Assembly: GCA_018466975.1 (NCBI GenBank)
Contig: CM031555.1
Span: 1,488,001 to 1,552,000, forward strand
Origin: Sparassis latifolia
Taxonomy: Eukaryota; Basidiomycota; Agaricomycetes; Polyporales; Sparassidaceae
DNA length: 64,000 nucleotides
Reading direction: 5' to 3'
Shown here: in pieces, positions 46,675 to 58,125 of the stretch
Position numbering within the stretch: the stretch's first letter is position 1
Layout of the letters: every line of letters starts with the position of its first letter
Program-made: the position numbers and the translations under genes
Notes under the pieces: model-generated
Databases searched by the model: none
Seen by the model: the letters and a program-made list of their open reading frames with translations, nothing else
Told to the model about the DNA's origin: nothing

Positions 46675-47008
46675 CGTCGTGAGTGGTTTAAAGGCGGATA
46701 CGACGAAGGGTGAGCGAAGATGGGCGAAGAGAGATGAGTGGGCGGCGAGTGGTCCGACGAGAATATTGAGTCGTTGGGTGACCGCGCAGAGCAACCGCAT
46801 TCCCGCGCCACCGATGCGTTCTGCCGCGGCACTCGCGCGCTCTACGCGACAGTATGATAAGTGCGATGACTGGCCATTCGGCAGCTGCAAGGGAAGAGGG
46901 GATAAATCCAGTTGTAAAACATCTTTACAGAGGTGAGATAGCGATATAGTTCTTAGTAGCGTTGGCGGATACAACTCAAAGTGCCAACGACTCGAGCGCA
47001 ATCTTACA
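46675..47008. other. Intergenic, AP endonuclease promoter and OTU1 3' flank
   Basis: Nothing recognised besides flanks of two minus-strand genes. Confidence 0.4.
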
Positions 47009-48316
47009 TCAATACTCTCCAAACTGCACATGGCCCGTTTCCGACGCGTGTGCACGCGCCTCCTTCTCTCCTTTCAACCCTTTCTGACAGATCTACAGAC
47101 GGAAAAGGCGCGACACGTCAGAGTCGACACCACAAGCACTCGGGGCAGCACCCACCTGACATCGAAGGTCAAACGTCGCCGTGTTTGTATATGCCCTCTT
47201 TGCCCTCAGCTTGTCTGCGAGCTTCTTCGCAGCGAGTAGCACAGGGTCGTTATCGCCCGCATCACCCACAGGCATGATCGTCTGGTGAAAGTCATCCGGT
47301 ACGTCGAGCATGGGCGCGATGCTGACTGCATCGTAGTGGATGCCGGAATAGATTAGGATGCACCTATTGCGCGAGTCGTGGTTTGATGGAGGGGTGAAAT
47401 GGTCGATACGCCCGGTTTCAACGTCCACGGAGGAGATCTCAGTCGAATAGTGTGATGCAAGGATTGTCAATTCGATCGCCCCGCCCCAGGATGTCGGCTT
47501 GAGAATGGTGGAAATATACTCTTCCCGTGGGCGACTAAGGCGGTCGATGTCATCAACGTGTATATGCGCAGCAGCAGATTGAGCTTCTCGAATGGCAGAC
47601 CTACCCAAGGATAGCTTCATTCCACGTTTCAAGATCCTTCCGAATGGCATCGGCTACAACTGAGGGGCGCATATATCCGCTTCAGCGAAATTCCGCATTT
47701 AACAGGGTACACCTACTTTGTCGAACGAGCGGCGCCTTGTCGATGCTCTGCTCAAAGACCAGGGCAACCGAGGAGAAGAGACATGAATTGTCGTCAGGCA
47801 CAATCTACGACACCAAGAATGAGTGGCTGTGGACACCTTATCTAACCAGAGGGAACGCACACGGTGTACCAAATAACCACCTTCCACCGGGACAGTATCA
47901 GGCATACTTGAATCCGTCTGGCTAACTGGAATCTCCCGCACCTGCGAGGCCGTCAGGCCAGTCATCGCCTCGGGGACGCGTGCTGGTGCTGACGCCTGCG
48001 AAGGGGCACGAGTGGGCGCCGCCTTCTCCGTGACAATGAGCTGCTCGCCTGGCTTGAGCCCGAGGCTCTCCAGCGGGAGCTCCGGGACGAGGGTGAGGGG
48101 ATGTGGAGGGTACCCTGCCCTGACTGCGAGCGAGAGACAGAGCACTAGGCATCATCGCGGGCACCGGACGACGCTGCGCGACTTACGATCCTGGCGAGAT
48201 GGCGGAATCTCGGTCGCGGAGAAGATAGCTTGCTGGAGGCCAAGGACGTTGGAGGCGTCCAGGTCGACTTGGATGGTGGTTACACCCTTTGGATGGCGAA
48301 GACGTACGGGAGCCAT
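47009..48316 (-). CDS. OTU1: OTU1/YOD1 ubiquitin thioesterase
   Basis: Six exons (48187-48316, 47861-48123, 47717-47804, 47605-47659, 47156-47534, 47009-47092) encode about 332 residues in the classic OTU1 order. First comes a UBX-like N-terminus (RLRHPKGVTTIQVDL; PPHPLTLVPELPLESLGLKPGE). Then the OTU cysteine protease, with VPDDNSCLF (catalytic Cys about 139), ILGRPREEYISTILKPTSWGG and the catalytic His region GIHYDAVSI. Last is a zinc-finger end (RCQICQKGLKGEKEARAHA..TGH). The yeast and human enzymes bind Cdc48/p97 and trim ubiquitin chains in ER-associated degradation. A CACGTGA box lies 55 bp upstream of the start. The intron at 47535-47604 could be misread as coding, but the family requires ILG|RPREEY. 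Confidence 0.93.
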
Positions 48317-48638
48317 GTCGCTTGTCGGGGAGAAAAGGCTCTACACTGCGAGTGCGGACGCGTCATATTGCACGTGATCCCTAAACCCTTAGGGGAAAAA
48401 CTACAACACCCAGGATTCCCGCGTGGTCCCCCACCGTGGTACTAACTAGGCGGCACTTCGGTTAACTGCGCAGATCAGACGGGATGCGGTGCTTTCGAAG
48501 TCCTATGGCCGTGGATACCATCTTTTGCCAGAGAACATATTTAAAGAGCACTGACAGATGAAGAATTGAACGCAGTTCCAAGTCAACGATAAGCCGGTCT
48601 CGTAAATATTCAACTTAGTTAGTTCCAGAGTGCAGGTG
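48317..48638. promoter_or_regulatory. OTU1 promoter, Sam37 3' flank
   Basis: CACGTG at 48371-48376, followed by AT, 55 bp upstream of the OTU1 start. No gene. Confidence 0.4.
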
Positions 48639-50066
48639 CTACTCGACATCTGCCGGTCCCTCCTCCTCGGTTTCCTCCTCCAGTTCCTCATCTTCAACAT
48701 CCTGAAGCCCGTCCGCCTCGCCTACCTCAGCATCACGCTCAGGATATACCACCTTAACAGTCACAAGCCCCGCCATGGAGTACAGGTACACCACGCTCGC
48801 AGCCACGCTGAGTCCGATAAAAGCCCACCGCAAGTTCCGAAACCGACGTACCTCCTCGTCAGTTTTCGCCGAGGTTTTCGGTTTCGGCGCTGAATGTCTG
48901 GGCCAGGGAATCAGAGAGCTGAATGAGATGTCCATGCTAGGCTGAACCGCTTGAGGAAGCGACTGTGCCTCAGGGAGCGCGATGGACAGGACCGTGTTAG
49001 CGTGAACGACGAGACTAGGGTAGGAGTCTCGAAGGACTGTTTGCAAGAGAGGATTCGCGAAAGGGAGCTTAGTTAGAATGTGAGTGTGTGCAGCAAACGC
49101 TACGTCAAGTGAGGTAGGCCTATGCGAATTGGTGAATCAGCGATCTCCAAGGCAGTCACCTTCTGAACACACCTGTCATGAAGGTGGAACAGAGGGCGGT
49201 CTGCCAGAAGTTTCGCATAGATTCCAAAGAACGCGCGTGCTTTTTCAATCACCTGGAACATCGTCAATTGTTGCCCTCAGTGCGTATCGTATTGTCCCTG
49301 ACCTTCTCGCGCTCAAAAGTCCGTTTGAGCTTCTCTTGCGTGGAGGCCCTTCTGCTCCTCTTGATTTTACGGAACGAGAAGTGATCATCGTCTTCATCTT
49401 CGTATTCAATGCCTGGGACGTCCCAGAGCCCGGCGAACTCTAATCTCGGTTTGTGAGAGTTCCTAAGCCGCGCAGGAACGTAGTATCGCTGCGGCAAGGG
49501 CAATATAGACACTAAAGCCGGACGCGTGGTTTTCCACCAGTTGGCATTGAGCGAATACATCATGTGCGCCTATGGGGCACAAATTTTTGTCGGTGCATTT
49601 GGCCTTTTGGACGAATCCGCATTGCTCACCACTAGATCACCATACTCAGACTGTACGTGAGCGAGCCGTGCAGTATTTTGTGCCTTCTCCAACGAGTCCA
49701 GGGACTCATCGAGGTCGCGTGCACCCTCGAGATGGTTCACATATTTAATGATAGCCGGGAGTGTCGAAGCATTGTGCATGCCGTGCGTCAGGAACGGCAG
49801 CTGCCCTATGGATCCAAAGGTAGAAAACATGGCATCACACGGCAGGATGTTACACGGAAGATTTAGACGTCAATGAAGTTCGTAGGGCATAACACCAACC
49901 TACCACTGGGCGAGAGGTCGGGGTTCGTGCAATACTGCAAGGCGAAGAGTCCGGGTATCGCGAGTTGGAGATAAAGAAGGGCCGCCACGCATGATGGGTC
50001 AAATGAAAGTGCAGAATCCTGACTCGGCCATATGTGCAGCACGACCTGCGACGCGGTGTGGGACAT
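48639..50066 (-). CDS. SAM37: Sam37/metaxin-like subunit of the mitochondrial SAM complex
   Basis: Five exons (49904-50066, 49630-49805, 49303-49569, 49173-49252, 48639-49119) encode about 388 residues. The N-terminus has the metaxin/Sam37 thioredoxin-like opening VVLHIWPSQDSALSFDPSC, then ALQYCTNPDLSPSGQLPFLTHG. The middle, NANWWKTTRPALVSILPLPQRYYVP, matches the GST-C-like half, with TSLDVAFAAHTHILTKLPF after exon 4. One transmembrane segment near the C-terminus (WAFIGLSVAASVVYLY) is followed by an acidic tail, as in fungal Sam37. The protein works in the SAM/TOB complex that inserts beta-barrel proteins into the outer membrane. It is divergently paired with TAF7. Confidence 0.87.
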
Positions 50067-50183
50067 GGTGCAGCAGCGAGCGCCTATGGCGCTTACTCCT
50101 CTGGACAGATCGGTAGCACGTGATAAGTGCAGTCTTCAAGTTGTCCTTCAGCTCCTCCACGTACTCCTCGAGTTCATTCCAAC
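50067..50183. promoter_or_regulatory. 117-bp divergent promoter, SAM37 / TAF7
   Basis: Only 117 bp separate the two start codons, so both promoters and both leaders must overlap or be very short. A CACGTGATA box sits at 50117-50125 near the centre. No TATA box is obvious. Confidence 0.6.
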
Positions 50184-51891
50184 ATGGACGAAGACCTTAT
50201 TGTTGTGGACGACGTCGAAGAACAAGTCGCTGGACCTTCCGGTACCAATGGCGCGACCCCCTCTGACATTCAGCCCGTGCACCAGACCCGCAGCGGCCGC
50301 ACCGTGCGCACCTCCTCCCGACTGAGCACTCCGCCCGTATACACCGCGTTTGACAACGCAGAGGGTCGGACGACACGCTCCGCGGCTGCGAGGTCGCGCC
50401 CTCAACCGAAGCTGAAGCTGAAGCTGAGCGAGAAGGCCGCAGCGCAGGCTCCTGGTATGTCGTTCCTGGGCCCATATGATAGGGAGCTGGATTCGGACGA
50501 CGAGGATCTGGTGTTCGAGGAGCAGTTCGTTTTACGGGTGCCCCCGGGCGAAGATTGCGAGAGGCTGAAGAAGGCAATTGCTAATCGGGATGTGGGCAAT
50601 GATGTCTGGTTCAAGTTTAAAGGTGAGCGGGCCATGACGGTGAGGTCTCGTCATTCAGAGCAAAGGCATAACATTTCTTATGTTATATAGACTCTCGACG
50701 TGCTGTGTTCCATATTGGCACCAACACGTACTCGGCCAAACTAGTTGACCTTCCATGTATCGTCGAGGCGCAGAAGACACTGGACAACAAACAGATGTTC
50801 AAAGTGGCAGATATATGTCAGGTTGTGAATTACCCGTGCTGGAACCATGCGGATACTAACGGAAGTGATCTTGCAGATGCTCGTAGTGCAGGATCGTATT
50901 GAGAATGAAGACGCTCTCACAAACCAGAAGAGCTTCAACATAGACGAGTTCATATGGCCCCATGGCATCACTCCTCCTCTGCACCATGTCCGGAAACGCA
51001 GATTCCGTAAGAGGGTCAATCGAAGAGTACGTGCGTTCGAACCTAGGATAAGCTGTGCTGCCGGGTCTTGATATGTGCGAATTGTGCAGACAATTGAAAC
51101 CGTCGAACAAGAGGTAGAGCGATTGCTGGAAGAAGACGCGCTCGCAGGAGAAGTCAAATATGGTCAGTCAACTCTCAATTCATTTGAGCCCATGCTTATG
51201 CCCAAGCAGAGGTACTCGAGAACGTCAACCCCGACCTATCCGACTCCGAGTTTATCGAACGAGAGGAACCAGTAGACATGGCCACGCCATTCCTGGGCTC
51301 CGACGCCGAAGCGCCTACGCCCGGTCCTGGCGAGGGTGAAGGCGAGGACGAGGGTGAGGAAGGCCAGGAAGGAGAAGAGGGTGAAGGGGATATCGATGAG
51401 GAGTTGGCGGCAGAGCTGGATCTCGCATTAGGTGACGAGGAGGCAGAAGGGGATGACGAAGAGGAAGAGGAGGATGAAGAAGATGAGAGCGAAGAGGAGG
51501 ATGAGGACGACGATGACGAGACGGTGCAGGCCAGAAAACTCCTCAATGAGGAGATCAGAGATTTGGAAGCGGCGGTGGCAAAAAAGGGAAGTGAAATTGC
51601 CAGCTCGTCGAACCCGTTGATTAGGGTGGGTAACGTCCCGTCGCTCCGTGGTTCATTCCGCTGACAATCATTATGCAGAGACGATTCGAGGACGCTCTGA
51701 AGAAACTTCAAGCAGATCTGGACATGAAGTTAGCTCAGAGGGATGAAATAAAGGAGAAGACGCGTATGCGGAAGGAGGGGATTGTCTTCGAGGATGCCGA
51801 CACCGAAGGTGGCCATGAAGACGGCGATGTTGCAGACGATCATGACGACTTGTTCGGAGACGAGCCAGGTGTGGGTATGGACATCGATTGA
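50184..51891 (+). CDS. TAF7: TAF7, TFIID subunit
   Basis: Six exons (50184-50622, 50691-50821, 50877-51026, 51090-51162, 51210-51625, 51679-51891) encode about 473 residues. The TAFII55 domain begins EEQFVLRVPPGEDCERLKKAI, continues VWFKFKDSRRAVFHIG, TYSAKLVDLPCIVEAQKTLD and FKVADICQMLVV, and ends in DEFIWPHGITPPLHHVRKRRF. A Glu/Asp-rich tract (about residues 300-385) and a coiled-coil end (RRFEDALKKLQADLDMKLAQRD) follow, as in family members. TAF7 binds TAF1 and controls preinitiation complex release. The start is the ATG beginning MDEDLIVVDD; an in-frame ATG 57 bp upstream adds only Ser/Pro leader. The stop lies 43 bp from the convergent Gaa1 stop. Confidence 0.93.
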
Positions 51892-51933
51892 AAGCTTCTG
51901 TATCATAGACCCGCCATTGTGTATCAATTAGCT

Positions 51934-54429
51934 CTACACTGTTCTGATTCTAGACAAGAGGCAAGCACATGCTGCCTGAAGCATCAATGGGGCATATACT
52001 ACGCAAACGAAGGGTGCAAACCACCCGCCCAACACCTGCCAATTCCAAACTGCCTGACGTAGTTCGGCTGGGCTGAATAATATCCACCCGAGATAGTAAT
52101 GCACAATGAGAATTGCGAACCGAGTGAAGAAAGCATGCTCTGAGGCAGCAAGGAACAATGGCAGGCCTAACAAGACAGCCAGAAGTGCAGCGAGGGAGAA
52201 GTTCAAAACGGCGATGATCGAGATGACTGCGGAGGCTAGGCAGAGGTTGAGGGACTTTAGGAGGACAGGAAGTGGAGCGTCTGGCGGTGGCGGTTTTGAG
52301 GATATCATGATCGTCATGGCAAGAACATGCATCGTTCTGAAGAGCAGTTCTAAAGTAGACTGGGAGAGTTTGTTTGTTATCTGACATTGATCATGCTGTA
52401 ACGACATACCAGTTTGTCGTCCTTGTAGTCTACAAACCAAGGGCTGCTGATGGCAAAGAAAAGCACGACTCCTGCTGCATGAGTGGATATCATGAGGCTC
52501 AGTGCCTCCAACACCGGCCTGTGTCGTCGTGTCCATTTTCCGCTCCCAGATGAAGCCGCTGTCTCCTTGTTATGTTCGTCACCGGGATCGGGATGTTCCA
52601 CTGTCCAGATCCAGCCTGCATTGACCCACTCTCTTAGCCCTGCGAACATCATCGCCGTACTGATCAAGATGACGCTGGGAAGGTAGCTTCCTATCTTGAG
52701 AAAGGTCGTTGGACTCAAAAGAAGATAGAAGAAGAAGGACGCATGGAGGCGTTCCAGCAAATTATTGGTCGTCCTAAGCGTGGACTCCACGATACTAGGA
52801 CGCCATCACGTCAATCCTGTGATCTCTGGACAATTAGGAGACCACGACGAACCGGCCAATAGCATGGAATCCATGGGGTCCCGACGCGGGCACAGCAAAG
52901 AGAGTAATTGCGTCAATGCGGAATCTATGATATCAGAGTAAGTCGCAATAGTAACAACATCCCACCGATAACAAATTCAGCGCACCGATGCATCAATCCA
53001 TGAACACCGCTGGCCCTGCCACGAGCTTGGTAGCCTACATGTCGGAAAAAATTTCTAGCGCGATATATGTAGTCATTGACTACTTCATCGTGCTTGATAA
53101 TGTTCGGTACCCAGACGGGAATGCCGTTGAGCTCGTCCATGGTAGTGGGGGACTCCCGAGGATCGAGATGGTCGTACACAAGCATGGGGACACCTCCCGT
53201 ATGACGTGAAATTACATGAAATGAGTTGATCAGGTCTTGGTTTGGAAGACGGCCATTGAGACCCTCTAGAAGAAACGTCAGGGCTGCGACGGCACAACAA
53301 CAAGATAGGCGAACCAAAGAAGACACCAAGGTGAGAGAACGAGTGACCAGGGTAATCGATATTTAAAGCCGTCCAAATGACACCCGACATCAATCTCAGG
53401 CGTTCAGCTTGCAAGTCTAACGCGCAGATAAGCTGGTGTAATCACAGAACCAAATTGTTGAAACTAACACTAACTTGACTGCGATGCACCATGGTATGCG
53501 GTGATCCAGGCCTGCATTCCTTCCAGATAGCCATCGCTCACTACGAAAACTAGGTCCTTTGCCCATAATGAGTATCCTGTAGTCATTGAGATTTAGTAGC
53601 CATTCGTCTGGACAACATAGGTTTGCCGACCTTTAAGAAAATTAGCCAGGGAAAGGACTGTCGATACGCCTCGCAAATTCAGGGTGCCATCGCCTTCTCC
53701 TGTCCTGCTCAGCCACGAGGCACTGATTACCATGGCTTCTGTTCCAGAGGCGCGAGGGGATGAAAGCACAGCGTAGGCGTTTGTTCCGTTTCTCGACTGG
53801 AAATAAAAAAATCAATATGAAGATGCAGATGGAAATTAGGAAGGTGTACAACCCCCGAGCCAGTCGTGAAGGAATAACGCTGGGTAGATGCGGATATACC
53901 CATTTTTTCAAATTCAATGGCAATGAAAGATGCAATTCTTAGAGAGGACCATAAGATGTGGAAATAATCTGGCTGCTACAGAGATGGCAACCTTACTCCT
54001 CACTCGTGGCATTCTTCACATGCAATGCTTCTAATTCTTTCAAGTATTGATCCGCGCGGTGGACGTCACCCCAGTTCCAATATGTATGAACCTATGGGGG
54101 CAGATACATTCATAAATTTATACCACAGCCAACGCCTATGCTCACTTGTCCTGGCTGCAGCGCATTCTCGTCAATATACGTCCTTTGACCGAGTCCCGGC
54201 CAAGGAATGACAAAAAACCAGAGATGTCCAAGCACGAGTAGTGTCACTCTGGTGCATGCCAGAAGTAAGTTTGAGATTACGCGCAGCTTGCTAGATATAC
54301 TCACGTCAAAGACGATAGGTTTTTCCACAAGAATGCAATCATCCCTCGCCGCCTCAGGATCCGGCTGACATTGCGGTCGCCTTTGGGAGAGATCCACTCT
54401 TTGAGTTTCACAATCGCGTTTGGCGGCAT
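51934..54429 (-). CDS. GAA1: GPI transamidase subunit Gaa1/GPAA1
   Basis: Eleven exons encode about 646 residues: 54305-54429, 54146-54248, 53997-54091, 53853-53937, 53631-53796, 53475-53576, 53315-53416, 52986-53265, 52853-52924, 52410-52794, 51934-52359. The first membrane span (LLVLGHLWFFVIPWPGLG) precedes YIDENALQPGQVHTYWNWGD. The M28-like luminal domain shows SRNGTNAYAVLSSPR, GTEAMVISASW, GVSTVLSLANFLKG, SDGYLEGMQAWITAYHG, EGLNGRLPNQDLINSF and the block SGPHGFHAIGR. Several C-terminal spans end in LLSRIRTV. Gaa1 brings the GPI anchor to the transamidase in the ER. The junction at 52360-52409 was set to a 50-nt intron, since the nearer acceptor leaves a 29-nt intron. Confidence 0.93.
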
Positions 54430-54684
54430 GATGCTACAGCTGAAGTGTGACTTGCATGGCTAGCTAACAAGGTCACGTCGTTGAAGAAACCTAGGTGACC
54501 GCGTGCCGGACGCGTGTATAAGTACACGCACGTGACGGACGCATGAAAGTGAATTGCGCTATCCGTGGACGACGTCACAAATAAGTCCGTAGCGCCGCGC
54601 AGAGCCCGCTAGCTTATTGGGAGAAGGTTGTTTGCGATATGATGATTCGACATTAGACACCACAAATTGCAGGTTACACAGATT
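54430..54684. promoter_or_regulatory. GAA1 promoter region
   Basis: CACGTG at 54529-54534, exactly 100 bp upstream of the GAA1 start. It is preceded by GTGTATAAGTACAC (54515-54528), a near-palindrome containing a TATA-like core. Confidence 0.45.
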
Positions 54685-55759
54685 TCAATATACAGATTTC
54701 AATTCTTGCTGCATACAAAGTGCAATGGTGTCGGTCTCAATGCCATGTGCTTTGGCTGTTCTCACCAGCAGGTCCTCGTTGGCATCAGTTGTGAACAGGA
54801 AGGATGAGGAATGTATAGGAAACATGATACTCAATGTATATGCAATATTCGGACTCAATGACGGGAGACGATGACCGGTAGATTCGCAACCTTGCACAAA
54901 GACAGGTTGCGATGACAAAGGGGAACCACCCGCGACGTGCGGGTCAGAAAACGAAGAACTGCCTACACCGTAGGCGCACGTACAATGAGTAGAACCACTA
55001 TCCGCCATACGGATAGGACACAGAGTACTACCGTTCCGAGTGGGAACAGCCACAGACGGAGATCCAACTTCAACGAGATGACTGCCATCGGCAGTGTCGG
55101 CGTACGGAGAGAAAGAGGTGCTCGCACCTTCTAAAACAGCAAAGATTTCATCAGTAACGTAGACAAGTAATAAAAATGCGAGAAATACCATTGAAAGGGT
55201 ACCGGGGGAAGTAGCTGCAGCCGCACGTAGAGGTAGAGGTAGAGGGCGTGCTTGCATCTGTCACAAGATCATCAGGACTACTGGACATGGGTGAAGAGCA
55301 TGACGCGCACCGTCGGCGGAGCGCACAGCCATCCATGGGTACCCTTGTGGCGCGTTGAATGTGTCGAACGGGTCTGGATCCGCGAGTACACCGCCAGAAA
55401 TGATCGGGCATAATATATCCATCCAGTCGTGCCCAAGAACGATGTCGGGATCCGCAATATATCCAACATGTAACGGGTGGTGGGAGGTGTAGTATCCCGT
55501 CGTCGACGGTATGACAACTGGGCCGGACACGGTACAGTGCGCAACCCCTGAGATCAGAGAGACGGTAGGCGGTAGACCATGCGCCAAGGCGAAACGAGTA
55601 GACAGAGTTGACTCCGAGCAGGACACATCCAACAGAACTGAAGCGGGTATTTCTGCGTATGAGCCGCGTAGCGATTGAGATGCACCTTTTCAGTCGATGG
55701 TGGATTACGTGTGCTGTTGCGCCGTGACCTGTTGTGACATCAAACACGTGACTTTGCAA
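54685..55759 (-). CDS. Retropepsin-like orphan protein, about 306 aa
   Basis: A four-exon model (55729-55759, 55311-55685, 55189-55257, 54685-55130) is fully in frame with introns of 43, 53 and 58 nt. The N-terminal half has the shape of a retropepsin-type aspartic protease: ASVLLDVSCSESTLSTRFA in place of the usual D-T/S-G loop, then HPLHVGYIADPDIVLGHDWMD, the second conserved strand pair. I know similar proteins as lineage-specific families in polypore-type fungi. Their function is unknown, and the altered catalytic loop (DVS) makes proteolysis doubtful. The C-terminal half is Ser/Thr-rich with several Cys. It ends with a helix-like block (EDLLVRTAKAHGIETDTIAL). Exon 1 (10 codons) and the 55258-55310 intron are the least certain parts. 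Confidence 0.6.
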
Positions 55760-56009
55760 AAATGGCGGGGAGCACGGACAGGTCGATCACCTCTAAGAAC
55801 CCACTAGCAGAGCTAGCGGGAATCTATCTACTCATTGTACCGTTGTAGTTGTAACGTCGGCAGAAGTGGACCATGGTCCGGAACGTAGATGCTGGGCAAT
55901 CCTCAATGGAATCATCAATTGAAGTAGCACGTTGACACATAACATAACAGAAACTACGAATCAGAACAATATACTGCAGAAACAATGCAAAAGGCCCCCA
56001 ATTCGTCTA

Positions 56010-57259
56010 TTAAAATCTTCGCCGCCCAGGTGAGCGCGAGCGCTCTCTTTCCCTGCGGCGATCACTGCATCACAACATATTAGCATCGGCGAATATCATT
56101 CACAGCAGATGGGAGTGGCAACGCACTCGTATCGCGACGGATGTCTCTCGTATCCACGGTCACGTTCGCGATCCCGGAAATCATCTCGGGATCGGAAGTC
56201 ACGGTCACCACGGGAGGGACACCAGGTCCTGGCGAAGCACCGGCTCCAGCGGAGGGTGTCGACGACGGAGGTCCCATCTTGCGCTTTTCTCGCTCCTCTT
56301 TGAACTTAATTAACATGTTGCGCAATTCGTGATAACCCAAGTGCATCTGTGTATCCCGGTCAGTAACGCCACCGACAAGGCTGTTCGAGGTTCACCTTTC
56401 CACCAAAATGATCCGCGAGGCGACGATCTGAGTCCAACACGGACAAATATGCACCGCAGACATCACATACACGTAACTTCTGGTGTCCCGAAGCACCTGA
56501 AGTATCGGTCAACTGTTGGAGTTCACGCTAGAGGTAACCTGTTAGCCATGGCCATTCAAACAAGTAGCGGTGAAAACACACCTCTTTGTCCGCCTTTTCA
56601 CTCTTCAGAGCCTCGATAGCAGCCAGCTCCCTCATGGACTCATCCACCTTGCCCTGTTCGCCCAAAGTTTCGATCTTCTCGGTTCCTCCTTGAATAGCCA
56701 GCTCAATTTCAGCAATTTCTCTCATCTGTCATCCGGTCAGTCTGGGAGTACCGCCCAAAGCAAGAACTACGAGCCAGATTCGTTGTCTTTGCATTCTCTT
56801 CGGGCGTCTTCTCCAACCTCCTGTGCGCCGCTCGAATCCTCCTGTCACACTCATCCACGAATGCGAAAATGTTGGACTCGTATTCCATCTGGAACCGCGC
56901 AAATATAGGATCACTGGGGTTGGCTTCACGAGCTTGATTGAACTCTGTCTTCAGTCGCTCTGTGTGCGACTTCGGGCAAGCGCCGAGGTCCATTTTCTGC
57001 CACAATGAGAACATGTCAGCAACTAGGGAGTCTGGTGATGTCACCACGCACGGTGTTTGTGAACAGAGTGTGAGGGCATGTCCCACAGAGGAAGTTTCGG
57101 CAAACTTTCTCATCCGACCAGGTCAAGTTGGCGTTTGCGACACCCATAGCCTCCGGACCCATCATTTGCTGAAATACAACTATCAGCAGACATTGTATAC
57201 GTGACAGGACCGGAGCTCACCTCGAGGAGCTTCCTCTGCATTTCAGCTAGTCGACCCAT
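56010..57259 (-). CDS. LUC7: Luc7-type U1 snRNP protein
   Basis: Eight exons (57221-57259, 57052-57168, 56775-56996, 56582-56725, 56396-56527, 56241-56346, 56127-56184, 56010-56064) encode about 290 residues. Zinc finger 1 contains VCRNFLCGTCPH and LGACPKSH, with FQMEYESNIFAFVDECDRRI and a coiled-coil next. Finger 2 is LRVCDVCGAYLSV, DRRLADHFGGKMHLGYHELR. The last two exons give an RD/RS-rich tail (DRERDRGYERHPSRYDDRRR, then RSRSPGRRRF), as expected. Luc7 is a U1 snRNP subunit that tunes 5' splice-site choice. Reading exon 6 without its 56-nt intron would replace the RS tail by unrelated sequence. The junction at 56726-56774 is ambiguous: a GC-AG intron (joining NL to MREIAE) or a GT-AG intron with other ends. 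Confidence 0.88.
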
Positions 57260-58125
57260 TGTGCCTGAATGACCCTGAATTCCTCAGCTCTAACCGAAGT
57301 GCACTGTGGTCGTTGAACGTGACAGAGAGTCCTTGTTGACCGTTATTTACCTCGCCACCGGGGTGCCTCCTCGGACTCCTCGGATTGGGAGTCCGTGTCG
57401 GAGATGATTGACGCTTTTCAACGAAATTTACCTGAATGTTTTCTATGATGCATTAAAGAAAACGCAATCGTAAAAATTAGTGGGCATGTGCTATTCCGAC
57501 TGGTTAACGACTTTGATGGTTGTGGACGACGTCTCGCTAATGGGAAGGGGTGAGCGTTGCTGTACCGTTCGGCGTTCGGGACTGATTCTCAGGTACCGTG
57601 ACCTCAGCCCCGCCATGTCCTCACCTCGAAGCTCGCAAGGTGACAAGACAACGTGCGATTGTGCGTCTTCCCCCGTATGAAGGGCCCAATGCCTGTTCCT
57701 GGAGATGCTTCATCCACAATAAGTACCTCTTGGTAGTACGAGGCTAGAGCCCTTGCGCAATATTTCGATACTCGTCTGCGACAGTTCGATTTCCTCCCGC
57801 TCCTCTCTAGGAAACCTTTTCGTGCGCATAGTTGGTCATGTCGTACTAGACTGCATTTTGCGACGCAGTTTCGGACTGTGGACCTTGAGCGATGCACCAG
57901 CATCACCAACTGTGCGAGTGCATCCGTCTTCGGCACCACGGACCTAGTCCAAGTGTTTGGAGCGTGGACAGTAGTAGATTTTTTGCCGGCGCAAACCAAT
58001 CTACTATCGGGACATGGGAGATATGACAGTCGTATAGATGTCATGCAGCCGAGGATATTGCATTAGATGCACCGGTACGACGTGGGCGCCGGAATACATA
58101 GCATATGAGCATGGAGCCTCTGTGA
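57260..58125. other. Intergenic, LUC7 upstream region
   Basis: No gene supported. An 8-bp inverted repeat CGGACTCC...GGAGTCCG (57372-57395) has CGG/CCG termini, as in zinc-cluster factor sites. A 147-codon open frame on the minus strand (57604-58044) has no recognisable features. Confidence 0.35.

Noticed and set aside
51196..51711. Ser-only open frame antisense to TAF7
   Set aside because: It is the complement of the Glu/Asp-rich coding tract of TAF7, a known artefact of GAG/GAC repeats.
57604..58044. A 146-codon minus-strand frame
   Set aside because: Arg/Ser/Cys-rich composition with no motif, splice context or conserved block; looks like chance.
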